Shown here piece after piece: positions 8,584 through 16,048 of a stretch of DNA of 64,000 bases (its first letter is position 1; each line of letters opens with the position of its first letter). Under the pieces are notes generated by a model. It searched no databases. It saw only the letters and a list, made by a program, of their open reading frames with translations, and was not told where the DNA came from. Origin of the DNA: Acidobacteriota bacterium. Its GTDB lineage: Bacteria; Acidobacteriota; Vicinamibacteria; Vicinamibacterales; UBA2999. Location of the stretch: NCBI GenBank assembly GCA_020851565.1, contig JADZCN010000034.1, positions 1 through 64,000 on the forward strand, given 5' to 3'. Made by a program: the position numbers and the translations under genes.

Positions 8584-8796
8584 CTAGGCGACCGCCGCGC
8601 GGACGCGGGCGGAGAAGTGGTCCCAGAAGAGGGGCGAGGGTTCGGGCAGCCGCATGCCGGTCGCTTCGCGCAGCAGCGCACGGAGCGCCTCGGCTTCCCC
8701 GCGGCACGCCTCGCACGTGTCCACATGGTGCTGGCGCTCAACATCGAGGGTGCCCTCGGCAGCGTCGATCAACTCGTCGGGGGTGAGGTGCTTCAC
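8584..8796 (-). CDS. Truncated zinc-finger anti-sigma factor (ZAS)
   Basis: This gene encodes 70 residues starting at a GTG that overlaps the stop of the sigma remnant (GTGA). The ZAS zinc-binding pattern is intact: His and two Cys in QHHVDTCEACRGEAE (HxxxCxxC). After FWDHFSARVRAAVA an in-frame TAG stops translation. Reading on in the same frame gives ERSPAQAWARWLG and then TGA, in the position where such proteins normally lead into a transmembrane helix. As it stands the protein has no membrane anchor. With its sigma partner also gone, it is probably decaying or only a soluble zinc protein. Confidence 0.6.
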   Translation of the reverse strand: MKHLTPDELIDAAEGTLDVERQHHVDTCEACRGEAEALRALLREATGMRLPEPSPLFWDHFSARVRAAVA

Positions 8797-8900
8797 GGCT
8801 CGCTCCCAAGAATCTTCCTCAACTTGCCGAGGGCGTGGAAGACGTTGGCCTTCACTGCGCCGACCGAGCGCGCGTCGTCGAGCTGCTCGAGGGCCGGCGC
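8793..8900 (-). pseudogene. Remnant of an ECF sigma factor (C-terminal helix only)
   Basis: Just upstream of the anti-sigma gene, the frame encodes SVGAVKANVFHALGKLRK, typical of the last helix-turn-helix of sigma region 4 in ECF factors. Nothing upstream resembles sigma regions 2 or the rest of 4; the frame continues as Pro/Ala-rich low-complexity sequence. About 85% of a normal ECF factor is missing. The 4-nt overlap with the anti-sigma start preserves the ancestral sigma/anti-sigma layout. The left boundary given is approximate. Confidence 0.6.
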
Positions 8901-8981
8901 CGGGGCGGTGCCGGGCCCCGGGGCTACCACCCTGACCGACCACTCCATCGGGACCGCCCAGGAACGAATGGCTGAGCCATG

Positions 8982-9010
8982 TTGACTTTCGCCTTTCCTT
9001 TGGCTACCCT
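8982..9010 (+). promoter_or_regulatory. Possible sigma-70-type promoter of lexA
   Basis: TTGACT (8982-8987) and TACCCT (9005-9010) are separated by 17 bp and lie about 54 bp upstream of the lexA start. The -35 match is good and the -10 match is weak. I see no clear LexA operator palindrome; the operator sequence for this phylum is not known to me. Confidence 0.35.
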
Positions 9011-9063
9011 CGGTCCAGTCGCCGGGATTTTCCCTGTCTCTTCGCCCCGGCCGGGAGGCACCG

Positions 9064-9672
9064 TTGCAGCCGCTCACCAAGCGCCAGCGCGAGATTCTGA
9101 ACTACCTGAACGAGTTCATCCAGCAGCACGGCTACGCGCCCAGCCTCGAGGAAATCGGCCACCGCTTCAATCTCTCGTCGCTGGCAACGGTGCACAAGCA
9201 CCTGACCAACCTCCAGGACAAGGGCTTCATCCGCCGGTCGTGGAACCGCTCGCGGTCGGTGGAACTCCTCCCCAGCCGGTCGGGCGGGCGTGCCGTCGAG
9301 CTGCCCATGCTGGGCTACGTCGCGGCCGGCATGCCCATCGAGGCCGTCACCTCGGGCGAGTCCATTGCCGTGCCAGAGTCGCTCGTGGCCGGCCGGCGGG
9401 ACACGTACGTGCTTCGCGTGAAGGGCGAGTCGATGATCGACGAGCAAATCCGGGACGGCGACTGGGTGGTCGTGGAGGATCGGAAGTCCGCCGACAACGG
9501 CGAGATGGTCATCGCGCTGGTCGGCGGCCAGGACGTCACGCTGAAGAAGTTCTACCGCGAGGCCGGACGCATCCGCCTCCAGCCCGCCAATTCCACGATG
9601 CAGCCCATCTACGTGGATCCTGACGGCGTGCAGATCCAGGGCGTCGTCGTGGGCGTGATGCGGAAGTACTAG
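9064..9672 (+). CDS. lexA: LexA repressor of the SOS response
   Basis: This 202-residue repressor has an N-terminal winged helix (LTKRQREILNYLNEFI, LATVHKHLTNLQDKGFI) and a C-terminal S24 autoprotease. The Ala-Gly self-cleavage site is in GYVAAGMP, the nucleophile Ser in VKGESMID, and the catalytic Lys in DVTLKKFYRE. It represses DNA-damage genes until RecA filaments trigger self-cleavage. Translation starts at TTG 9064: GGGAGG (9053-9058) lies 5 nt upstream, and this start gives the usual N terminus. The next gene follows after 65 bp that contain a strong inverted repeat. Confidence 0.95.
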   Translation: MQPLTKRQREILNYLNEFIQQHGYAPSLEEIGHRFNLSSLATVHKHLTNLQDKGFIRRSWNRSRSVELLPSRSGGRAVELPMLGYVAAGMPIEAVTSGESIAVPESLVAGRRDTYVLRVKGESMIDEQIRDGDWVVVEDRKSADNGEMVIALVGGQDVTLKKFYREAGRIRLQPANSTMQPIYVDPDGVQIQGVVVGVMRKY

Positions 9673-9681
9673 GCCTTGCCG

Positions 9682-9735
9682 GGGCTTTGGGCTTCAGGCG
9701 ATGGAGGGAATCCGTTACGCTTGAGCCCAGAGCCC
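9682..9735. repeat. Inverted repeat between lexA and the DUF3467-like gene
   Basis: The left arm GGGCTTTGGGCTTCAGGCG (9682-9700) and right arm CGCTTGAGCCCAGAGCCC (9718-9735) pair over nearly their whole length with few mismatches, leaving a 17-nt loop. The hairpin ends 2 nt before the ATG at 9738 and takes the place where a ribosome-binding site should be. No T-run follows, so it is not a classical terminator. It may block translation of the next gene, or be a dispersed palindromic repeat. Confidence 0.65.
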
Positions 9736-9737
9736 TT

Positions 9738-10061
9738 ATGAACGAACGCAAACAGATCAACTTCACCATCATCCCGGACGACGACAGCCAGCAGCCGCGG
9801 ACCTACGCGAACTTCTGCGCGGTGAACCATACGCCCTTCGACTTCACGCTCACCTTCTGCGAGGTGCAGCCGCTGTCGGAAAAGGAGATCCGCGAGGCCG
9901 AAGCCGAGCACCTGGTGAAGGCGCCGGTGCGGGCCAAGATCGTGCTCCCCGTGCAGTTCGTGCCGACGCTCATCGCGGCGCTCCAGGAGAACCTGCGCAT
10001 CTACTCCGAGGCGCACGCGCCCCAGCCTGCGCCGGTCCCGGGCAAGGGGCCGGTCCACTAG
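9738..10061 (+). CDS. DUF3467-family protein
   Basis: This small 107-residue protein resembles the DUF3467 family: an acidic/polar N terminus, then RTYANFCAVNHTPFDFTLTF, a central Glu-rich helix, and IVLPVQFVPTLIAALQENL. Family members are short cytoplasmic proteins of unknown function, widespread in several phyla. The start ATG at 9738 is chosen because the family sequence begins a few residues later; upstream codons belong to the inverted repeat. No Shine-Dalgarno sequence is visible and the hairpin abuts the start. nth follows after 6 bp. Confidence 0.75.
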   Translation: MNERKQINFTIIPDDDSQQPRTYANFCAVNHTPFDFTLTFCEVQPLSEKEIREAEAEHLVKAPVRAKIVLPVQFVPTLIAALQENLRIYSEAHAPQPAPVPGKGPVH

Positions 10062-10067
10062 GCGGCC

Positions 10068-10694
10068 ATGAAGTCCCCGGCCGAGGCCCGGAAGATTCTC
10101 GCGGCGCTCGAGAAGCACCATCCCGACGCCGATACGGAGCTGGCCCACCGGAATGCGTTCGAGCTGCTGGTCGCCACCATCCTGTCGGCGCAGTCCACCG
10201 ATCGCCGCGTGAACGAGGTGACGCCGGCGCTCTTCAAGAAGTATCCGGATGCCCGCGCGCTGGCGAAGGCTGAGGCGTCGGAACTCGAGGCGCTCATCCA
10301 CTCCACCGGGTTCTTCCGCCAGAAGACGCGTGCGCTCCTCGGCATGGCCAGGACCCTGCTCGACGAGCATGACGGCCAGGTGCCGAAGTCCATGGACGCG
10401 CTGACGGCGCTGCCCGGCGTTGGCCGCAAGACCGCCAACGTCGTGCTCGGCCACGCGCTCGGCGTGCCGGGACTGCCCGTGGACCGGCACGTGCTCCGGG
10501 TGTCGAACCGGCTGGGGCTGGTGCACTCGGACGATCCGGTCAGGGTGGAAGAGGAGCTCGGGAAGCTCATCCCGAAGAAGAAGTGGACACAGGCGTCCGA
10601 CACGCTCATCCTGCACGGCCGCCGCATCTGCAAGCCGACGCCGCAGTGCCGCATCTGCTTCGCGCGTCCGCTCTGCGACTACGCGCACCGATGA
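10068..10694 (+). CDS. nth: Endonuclease III (DNA glycosylase/AP lyase)
   Basis: This 208-residue base-excision enzyme removes oxidised pyrimidines. The helix-hairpin-helix LPGVGRKTANVVLG carries the catalytic Lys, and the essential Asp is in PVDRHVLRVSNRLG. A C-terminal 4Fe-4S motif is present (C-x5-C-x2-C-x5-C in CKPTPQCRICFARPLC); the first spacing is one residue shorter than the C-x6-C typical of well-studied members. A basic KKK segment precedes it. The stop overlaps the next gene's ATG (ATGA), which suggests coupled translation. Confidence 0.94.
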   Translation: MKSPAEARKILAALEKHHPDADTELAHRNAFELLVATILSAQSTDRRVNEVTPALFKKYPDARALAKAEASELEALIHSTGFFRQKTRALLGMARTLLDEHDGQVPKSMDALTALPGVGRKTANVVLGHALGVPGLPVDRHVLRVSNRLGLVHSDDPVRVEEELGKLIPKKKWTQASDTLILHGRRICKPTPQCRICFARPLCDYAHR

Positions 10695-11083
10695 CCCGGC
10701 AGGAGTTCAAGGCGCTCGTGGCCGAGGCCATCGACACCATCCCGCCGCGCTTTGCCCGCGAGATCAGGAACGTGGCCATCGTCATCGAGGACGAGCCGTC
10801 GGAGGAGCTGCTCGAGGAGATGGAGATGGGGCCCGACGAGACGCTCTTCGGGCTCTACCAGGGCACGCCGCTGCCGGAACGGCAGTGGGCCTTCGGCAAC
10901 GCGCTCCCGGACTGCATCACGCTGTTCCAGCTCCCCATCGAGGACGAGTGCGAGGGCGACGAGGACTGCATCGTGATGGAAATCGGCGACACGCTCATCC
11001 ACGAGCTGGGCCACTACTTCGGGATGAGCGAGGAAGAGATCATGGAGATCGAGGAGCGCTACTGGCGTGGTGAGAGCTCGTAA
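10691..11083 (+). CDS. Small zincin-like metallopeptidase (PF06262 type)
   Basis: This gene encodes 130 residues, strongly acidic, with the zinc-binding HExxH in LIHELGHYFGMSEEE near the C terminus. The layout (conserved TLFGLYQG and TLFQLPIE segments, HExxH about 20 residues from the end) matches the family of predicted minimal zinc metallopeptidases of unknown substrate. It lies between nth and rsmA and overlaps both: ATGA with nth, and 17 nt with rsmA. There is no signal peptide, so it is cytoplasmic. Confidence 0.82.
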   Translation: MTRQEFKALVAEAIDTIPPRFAREIRNVAIVIEDEPSEELLEEMEMGPDETLFGLYQGTPLPERQWAFGNALPDCITLFQLPIEDECEGDEDCIVMEIGDTLIHELGHYFGMSEEEIMEIEERYWRGESS

Positions 11084-11903
11084 GCGCTTCGGCCAGCACT
11101 TTCTCGAGCCGGCGTGGGTCACCAAGCTGGTGAACGCCATCGGGGCCCGGCCGGAGGACGCCTTCGTGGAGATCGGCCCGGGGCGCGGGGCCATCACCAG
11201 GCCCCTGTCGGCCCGCGTCACCCGCCTGCTGGCCATCGAGGTGGACCGTGACCTGGCAGCCGGGCTGGTGGCGGAGGCGCTTCCCGCGGTCACCGTGCTG
11301 GAGGCGGACGTGCTGGAGGTTGACCTGGCCGCCGCCATTGCCCGGTGGCAGGGCGCTCCGCTCGACCCCGCGAGCCCCGTGCGCATCGTCGGGAACCTGC
11401 CCTACAACATCTCCTCGCCCATCCTCTTCAAGCTCCTGGCGCTGGCCGCGGCCACCGGGGGCGTCACGGACGCCACCCTGATGCTGCAGCGCGAGGTGGC
11501 GGACCGGCTGATCGCGTCGCCGGGGACAAAGGAGTACGGCGTGCTGGCCATCCAGGCGGCGCTGCACGCGGACGTCACGCGGGTGCTGGCGCTGCCACCG
11601 GGCGCGTTCCGGCCCCCACCAAGGGTCTCCTCGGCGGTCGTCCGGTTGTCCTTCCGCGCGCCACGGGTGGCCGTCACGGACGAGGCGGTCCTGGTCGGGC
11701 TGGTGCGGTCGGTGTTCACGCAGCGGCGGAAGACACTGAACAATGCGCTGAAGCCCTTTGCCGATGCGCGGGGATGGAAGGCGGCCGAGGCCTTGTCGGC
11801 GGCGGGCCTGGATGGACGCCGGCGTCCCGAGACGCTGCAGCTTGTTGAACTGGCACGACTTGCGGACGTTTTTGCTACGTCGAGGCCGACGGCCGTGCTA
11901 TAG
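11067..11903 (+). CDS. rsmA: 16S rRNA dimethyladenosine transferase (KsgA)
   Basis: This 278-residue enzyme dimethylates A1518 and A1519 in the 3' hairpin of 16S rRNA. It begins RKRFGQHFLEP, shows motif I EIGPGRGAITRPL, the acidic IEVDRDLA, and the catalytic motif IV GNLPYNISSPIL. The C-terminal domain contains TQRRKTLNNALK. Two adjacent GTG codons (11067 and 11070) can serve as start; both lie inside the upstream metallopeptidase gene, so translation is probably coupled. Confidence 0.94.
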   Translation: MVRARKRFGQHFLEPAWVTKLVNAIGARPEDAFVEIGPGRGAITRPLSARVTRLLAIEVDRDLAAGLVAEALPAVTVLEADVLEVDLAAAIARWQGAPLDPASPVRIVGNLPYNISSPILFKLLALAAATGGVTDATLMLQREVADRLIASPGTKEYGVLAIQAALHADVTRVLALPPGAFRPPPRVSSAVVRLSFRAPRVAVTDEAVLVGLVRSVFTQRRKTLNNALKPFADARGWKAAEALSAAGLDGRRRPETLQLVELARLADVFATSRPTAVL

Positions 11904-12006
11904 TTCCCCTCCGAAAACCCGCCTTTCCTTCAGGCCTTCCCAGCGCCTGAGACTTCGCTTGCGTCGGTGCTCGTCCCCGGGCCCCGCGTTGGCTGGGATT
12001 CTGCGC

Positions 12007-13704
12007 ATGTCTGGTTCGGCCCCTGCGGACGCGTCCGCGGGCGCACTGTCGGTTGACGTGGTGCCGCTCGGCGGCCTTGGCGAGTTCGGCCTCAACATGA
12101 TGGCGATCTCGTGTGGGGAGGCCACTATCGTCATCGACGCCGGCGCCATGTTTCCCGAGCCGGACCTGCCAGGCGTGGACCTGATCGTCCCGGACCTGGC
12201 CTACCTCGAGGCGCGCCGGGGCCAGGTGAAGGCGCTCGTCCTGACCCACGGCCACGAGGATCACATCGGCGGGGTGCCCTACGTGCTGCCGCTCGTCAGC
12301 GGGCCGGTGTACGGCACGCCGCTGGCCCTGGCGCTGGTCGAGCCGAAGGTCGAGGAGCACGGTGTCGAGCACGGTCCCGGCTACGTGCCGGTCAAGCCGC
12401 GCGACGTCGTGACAGTGGGCCCGTTCACCCTGGAGTTCATCCGCGTCACGCACAGCATGCCCGACTGCGTGGCCGTGGCCATCACGACGCCGCAGGGCGT
12501 GCTGCTCCACACCGGCGACTTCAAGATCGACCAGACGCCGCTCGACGGCGAGGCGTTCGATTTGCCCCGGTTCGCGCAGCTCGGCGCGTCCGGCGTGCTG
12601 GCGCTGCTCTGCGACAGCACGAACGTCGAGCGCCGGGGCTTCACGGGATCCGAGCGCGAGGTCGAGGACGCGTTCGAGGAGATCTTCACGGCCACCGAGG
12701 GGCGGCTCGTCGTCGGCACGTTCTCGTCCAGCCTCTACCGGCTGCAGATCCTGGTGGACCTGGCCACGCAGTTCGAGCGGAAGGTGGCGTTCGTCGGCCG
12801 CGGCATGGAGCGCAATTCGCAGATTGCGCAGAAGCTCGGTCATCTTCACCTGCCGACGGGCGTGGTCATCCGGGACAGCGACGTGCCGAACTTCCCCGCG
12901 CAGGACGTGCTCTGCCTGGTCACCGGGGCGCAGGGCGAACCGAACGCGGCCCTGTCCCGTATTGCCATCAACGACCACCGCCACGTCCGCCTCGGCGATC
13001 GCGATCGCGTGGTGCTCTCGGCGCGCGCCATTCCCGGTAACGAGAAGGCCATCGGCCGCGTGATGAACCACCTCGCGCGCCGGGGGGTGGACGTGATCAC
13101 GGAGGCGGACAAGCACGTGCACGTCTCCGGGCACGGGTCGAGCGAGGAGCTGAAGCTGCTGCTCTCGCTCGTCCGCCCGCGCTACATGATTCCCATTCAC
13201 GGCGAGTTCCGCCAGCTGGCGCGGCACGCGCGGATCGCGGAGGTGGTGACGGGCGGGCTGCCCGAGCCGGTGACCGTGCTGATGGCCGAGGACGGCGACA
13301 TCGTGCGTTTCGATGCCCAGGGTGGCCGGCTGCACGACAAGACGCCGACCGGCCGGGTGCTCATCGACAGCACGCGCGTGGGCGAGGTGAACGACGAGGT
13401 GCTGCGGGACCGCCGCCACATCGCCGCGGACGGCGTGGTCGTGCCCGTCGTGGCCATCAACCGGCAGACGGGCGTGGTCGAAGGCGTGCCCGAGCTGCTC
13501 GTGCGCGGGTTCGTGACCGCGGACGACCCCGACATCCTGGGGGCGGCGGCAGCGATGTTGAGCGAAGTGATCGACGGGTGTGGCGTGGAAGAGCGCACGG
13601 ACCCGGGACTCATGCAGGAGCGCGTGCGCACCGAGGTGCGCCGCTTCCTGCGCAAACGGACCGGCCGGCGCCCCATGGTGCTGCCGGTCGTCATGGAGAT
13701 TTGA
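12007..13704 (+). CDS. rnj: Ribonuclease J
   Basis: This 565-residue metallo-beta-lactamase/beta-CASP ribonuclease has combined endonuclease and 5'-3' exonuclease activity for mRNA decay and rRNA maturation. It starts VVPLGGLGEFGLNMM, carries the zinc motif LTHGHEDHIGG, the beta-CASP segment SGHGSSEELKLL, and a C-terminal RNase J domain. The start ATG at 12007 leaves a 12-residue tail before the conserved core; longer frames overlap rsmA. Use of RNase J is expected outside the gamma-proteobacteria. The 103 bp before it hold no clear hairpin. Confidence 0.95.
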   Translation: MSGSAPADASAGALSVDVVPLGGLGEFGLNMMAISCGEATIVIDAGAMFPEPDLPGVDLIVPDLAYLEARRGQVKALVLTHGHEDHIGGVPYVLPLVSGPVYGTPLALALVEPKVEEHGVEHGPGYVPVKPRDVVTVGPFTLEFIRVTHSMPDCVAVAITTPQGVLLHTGDFKIDQTPLDGEAFDLPRFAQLGASGVLALLCDSTNVERRGFTGSEREVEDAFEEIFTATEGRLVVGTFSSSLYRLQILVDLATQFERKVAFVGRGMERNSQIAQKLGHLHLPTGVVIRDSDVPNFPAQDVLCLVTGAQGEPNAALSRIAINDHRHVRLGDRDRVVLSARAIPGNEKAIGRVMNHLARRGVDVITEADKHVHVSGHGSSEELKLLLSLVRPRYMIPIHGEFRQLARHARIAEVVTGGLPEPVTVLMAEDGDIVRFDAQGGRLHDKTPTGRVLIDSTRVGEVNDEVLRDRRHIAADGVVVPVVAINRQTGVVEGVPELLVRGFVTADDPDILGAAAAMLSEVIDGCGVEERTDPGLMQERVRTEVRRFLRKRTGRRPMVLPVVMEI

Positions 13705-13705
13705 C

Positions 13706-16048
13706 GTGCCCTCAGTCACTGCATCGGGCTCGGCGCTGTCCCGGCGCGTCAGCGAGGTCGTGGGTGTCGGGCTGTTTGCCGCCGCCCTCATCTGGCTGGT
13801 GGCCCTGGCCAGCTACGACACGAACGACCCTGCCTGGTTCTTCAGCACGGGCGACAACGTGGCGCCGGTCAACTTCGCCGGCCGCGTTGGGGCCTTCCTG
13901 GCCGAGTTGTCGTTCCAGCTGCTCGGCTACGCATCGTTTCTCATCCCCGCGGTGACGGCGGTGGTGGGCTGGCGCTACTTCTGGTGCCGCCCCGTGAACG
14001 CGGCCTATACGAAGCTCACCGGGGCGCTGCTCTTGCTGGCCTGCTCGAGCGCTTTCATGGCGATCACGCTGGGGCGCGTGGACCTGGGCCCGCGCGACTT
14101 CCGCGCGGGCGGCTACATCGGCGAGTGGATCGGCGGATGGATGGCCGACTTCCTGAGCCGGACCGGCTCGGTCATCGTGCTCATGGCGGTGATGGCCGGC
14201 GCCGTGATCCTCGCCACGCAGTTCTCGTTCGGCCACCTGTTCGCCGTGCTGTTCTCGCTGGCCGGGGCGCGGCTGCGGCAGCTGGGCGGAGACATCCGGG
14301 AATGGCGGGCGGAACGGGAACGGGCCCGCCAGCGCCGCGAGGTGCTGGCCAAGCACGGCAAGAAGGAGGAGCCCGAACTGGCGAAGCCCAAGGTGGCGCG
14401 CGTGGCCGAACGTCCTGCCCCACCGCCACCGGCGCGCCCGGCCGCCCGTGAGGAGGACGAAGACGAGGACGAGCGGCCGCGTGCGGGCGGCACCCCGCCC
14501 GTGGTGCAGAAGAAGGCGCCGGCGCGCCTGCCCGCCACGCAGCCGCTCCCGCTGCCCGAGCCCGAGCGCACGCCGGCCGAGCGCCGGATGGGCGGTTTCA
14601 CGCTGCCGCCGCTCACCCTGCTGGATCCGCCGAAGGCGGAGCAGAAGATCGACGAGCGCGAGCTGATGGACTCCGCCCGCCTGCTCGAGGAGAAGTGCCA
14701 CGAGTTCTCGGTGGACGGCTCGGTGGTGCAGATTCACCCGGGCCCGGTGGTGACCACGTTCGAGTTCAAGCCCGACGCCGGCGTGAAGTACTCGAAGGTC
14801 ACCGGCCTGTCGGACGACCTGTGCCTGGCCATGAAGGCCGAGTCGGTGCTGATCGATCGCATCCCCGGCAAGTCCACCGTGGGCATCCAGATCCCGAACC
14901 CGAACCGCGAGGCCATCTCGCTGCGCGAACTGCTGCAGTCGGAGGTCTACACGCGCACGCCGTCGAAGCTGACGCTGGCCCTCGGCAAGACCATCCACGG
15001 CGAGCCGTACATGGCGGATCTCGCCACCATGCCGCACCTGCTCATCGCCGGCTCCACGGGCACGGGCAAGTCGGTGGGCCTCAACGCGATGCTCACCAGC
15101 ATCCTCTACCGCGCGACGCCCGACGACGTGCGGATGATCATGATCGATCCGAAGCGGCTCGAGCTGGGGATGTACGACGACATCCCGCACCTGCTGACGC
15201 CGGTCGTCGTGGATCCCAAGAAGGCGGCCAATGCCCTCCGCTGGGCGGTCCGCGAGATGGAGGAGCGCTACAAGACGCTGGCGGCCTTCGGGGTGCGGAA
15301 CATCGAGCAGTACAACCGCAACGTTCGCGCCCTGATCGAGGCGAAGGAAGTGCCGAAGGAGGGCGAGCCGCCGCGTCCCCTGCCCTTCATCGTCGTCGTG
15401 GTGGACGAGCTCGCCGACCTGATGATGGTGGCCGGCAACGAGGTTGAGGAATCGATCTGCCGACTCGCCCAGATGGCGCGGGCGGTCGGCATCCACCTGA
15501 TCCTGGCCACGCAGCGCCCCTCGGTGGACGTCATCACCGGCCTCATCAAGGCGAACCTGCCGTCACGCATCTCGTTCCGCGTCTCCTCGAAGATCGACTC
15601 GCGGACGATTCTCGACAGCAACGGCGCCGAGCAGCTGCTCGGCAAGGGCGACATGCTGTTCCTGCCGCCGGCCTCGTCGCGGCACATTCGCCTGCACGGC
15701 CCGTACATCTCCGAGCAGGAATCGGCCCGCCTGGCGAGCTTCCTGCGCAAGCAGGGCAAGCCGACGTTCGACGAGACCATCACCGCCGACGACAAGAAGG
15801 GCGGCCCGGACGACCTGGAGTTCGAGAAGGACGAGCTGTACGACGAGGCCGCGCGCTTCGTCGTGCAGAGCGGACAGGCCTCGATCTCGTACCTGCAGCG
15901 CAAGATGCGGATCGGCTTCAGCCGCGCCGCGCGGCTGGTCGACATGATGGAGGCCGAAGGCCTGGTGTCCCCCGCCACCGGAGGCAAGGCCCGCGAGGTG
16001 CTCGTGGGCCGCGATTACTTCGACGAAGTGGACGCGCAACTGCGATGA
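13706..16048 (+). CDS. ftsK: DNA translocase FtsK/SpoIIIE
   Basis: This 780-residue septal DNA pump has four or five N-terminal transmembrane helices (about residues 18-190, e.g. VGLFAAALIWLVALASY), a Pro/Lys/Glu-rich linker (to about residue 290), then the RecA-like motor. Walker A is AGSTGTGKSVGLN, Walker B VVVVDELADLMM, followed by LATQRPSVDVITGLIK. A C-terminal winged-helix gamma domain (SISYLQRKMRIGFSRAARLV) should read KOPS-like sites. The start GTG at 13706 follows the RNase J stop by 1 nt and gives the membrane domain at the proper place. Together with XerCD-type recombinases it clears chromosome ends at division. Confidence 0.95.
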   Translation: MPSVTASGSALSRRVSEVVGVGLFAAALIWLVALASYDTNDPAWFFSTGDNVAPVNFAGRVGAFLAELSFQLLGYASFLIPAVTAVVGWRYFWCRPVNAAYTKLTGALLLLACSSAFMAITLGRVDLGPRDFRAGGYIGEWIGGWMADFLSRTGSVIVLMAVMAGAVILATQFSFGHLFAVLFSLAGARLRQLGGDIREWRAERERARQRREVLAKHGKKEEPELAKPKVARVAERPAPPPPARPAAREEDEDEDERPRAGGTPPVVQKKAPARLPATQPLPLPEPERTPAERRMGGFTLPPLTLLDPPKAEQKIDERELMDSARLLEEKCHEFSVDGSVVQIHPGPVVTTFEFKPDAGVKYSKVTGLSDDLCLAMKAESVLIDRIPGKSTVGIQIPNPNREAISLRELLQSEVYTRTPSKLTLALGKTIHGEPYMADLATMPHLLIAGSTGTGKSVGLNAMLTSILYRATPDDVRMIMIDPKRLELGMYDDIPHLLTPVVVDPKKAANALRWAVREMEERYKTLAAFGVRNIEQYNRNVRALIEAKEVPKEGEPPRPLPFIVVVVDELADLMMVAGNEVEESICRLAQMARAVGIHLILATQRPSVDVITGLIKANLPSRISFRVSSKIDSRTILDSNGAEQLLGKGDMLFLPPASSRHIRLHGPYISEQESARLASFLRKQGKPTFDETITADDKKGGPDDLEFEKDELYDEAARFVVQSGQASISYLQRKMRIGFSRAARLVDMMEAEGLVSPATGGKAREVLVGRDYFDEVDAQLR

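Noticed and set aside
9673..9737. Rho-independent terminator after lexA
   Set aside because: The inverted repeat is good but no T-run follows on the plus strand.
11875..13791. 638-residue minus-strand frame
   Set aside because: Complement of the RNase J gene, which has full motif support.
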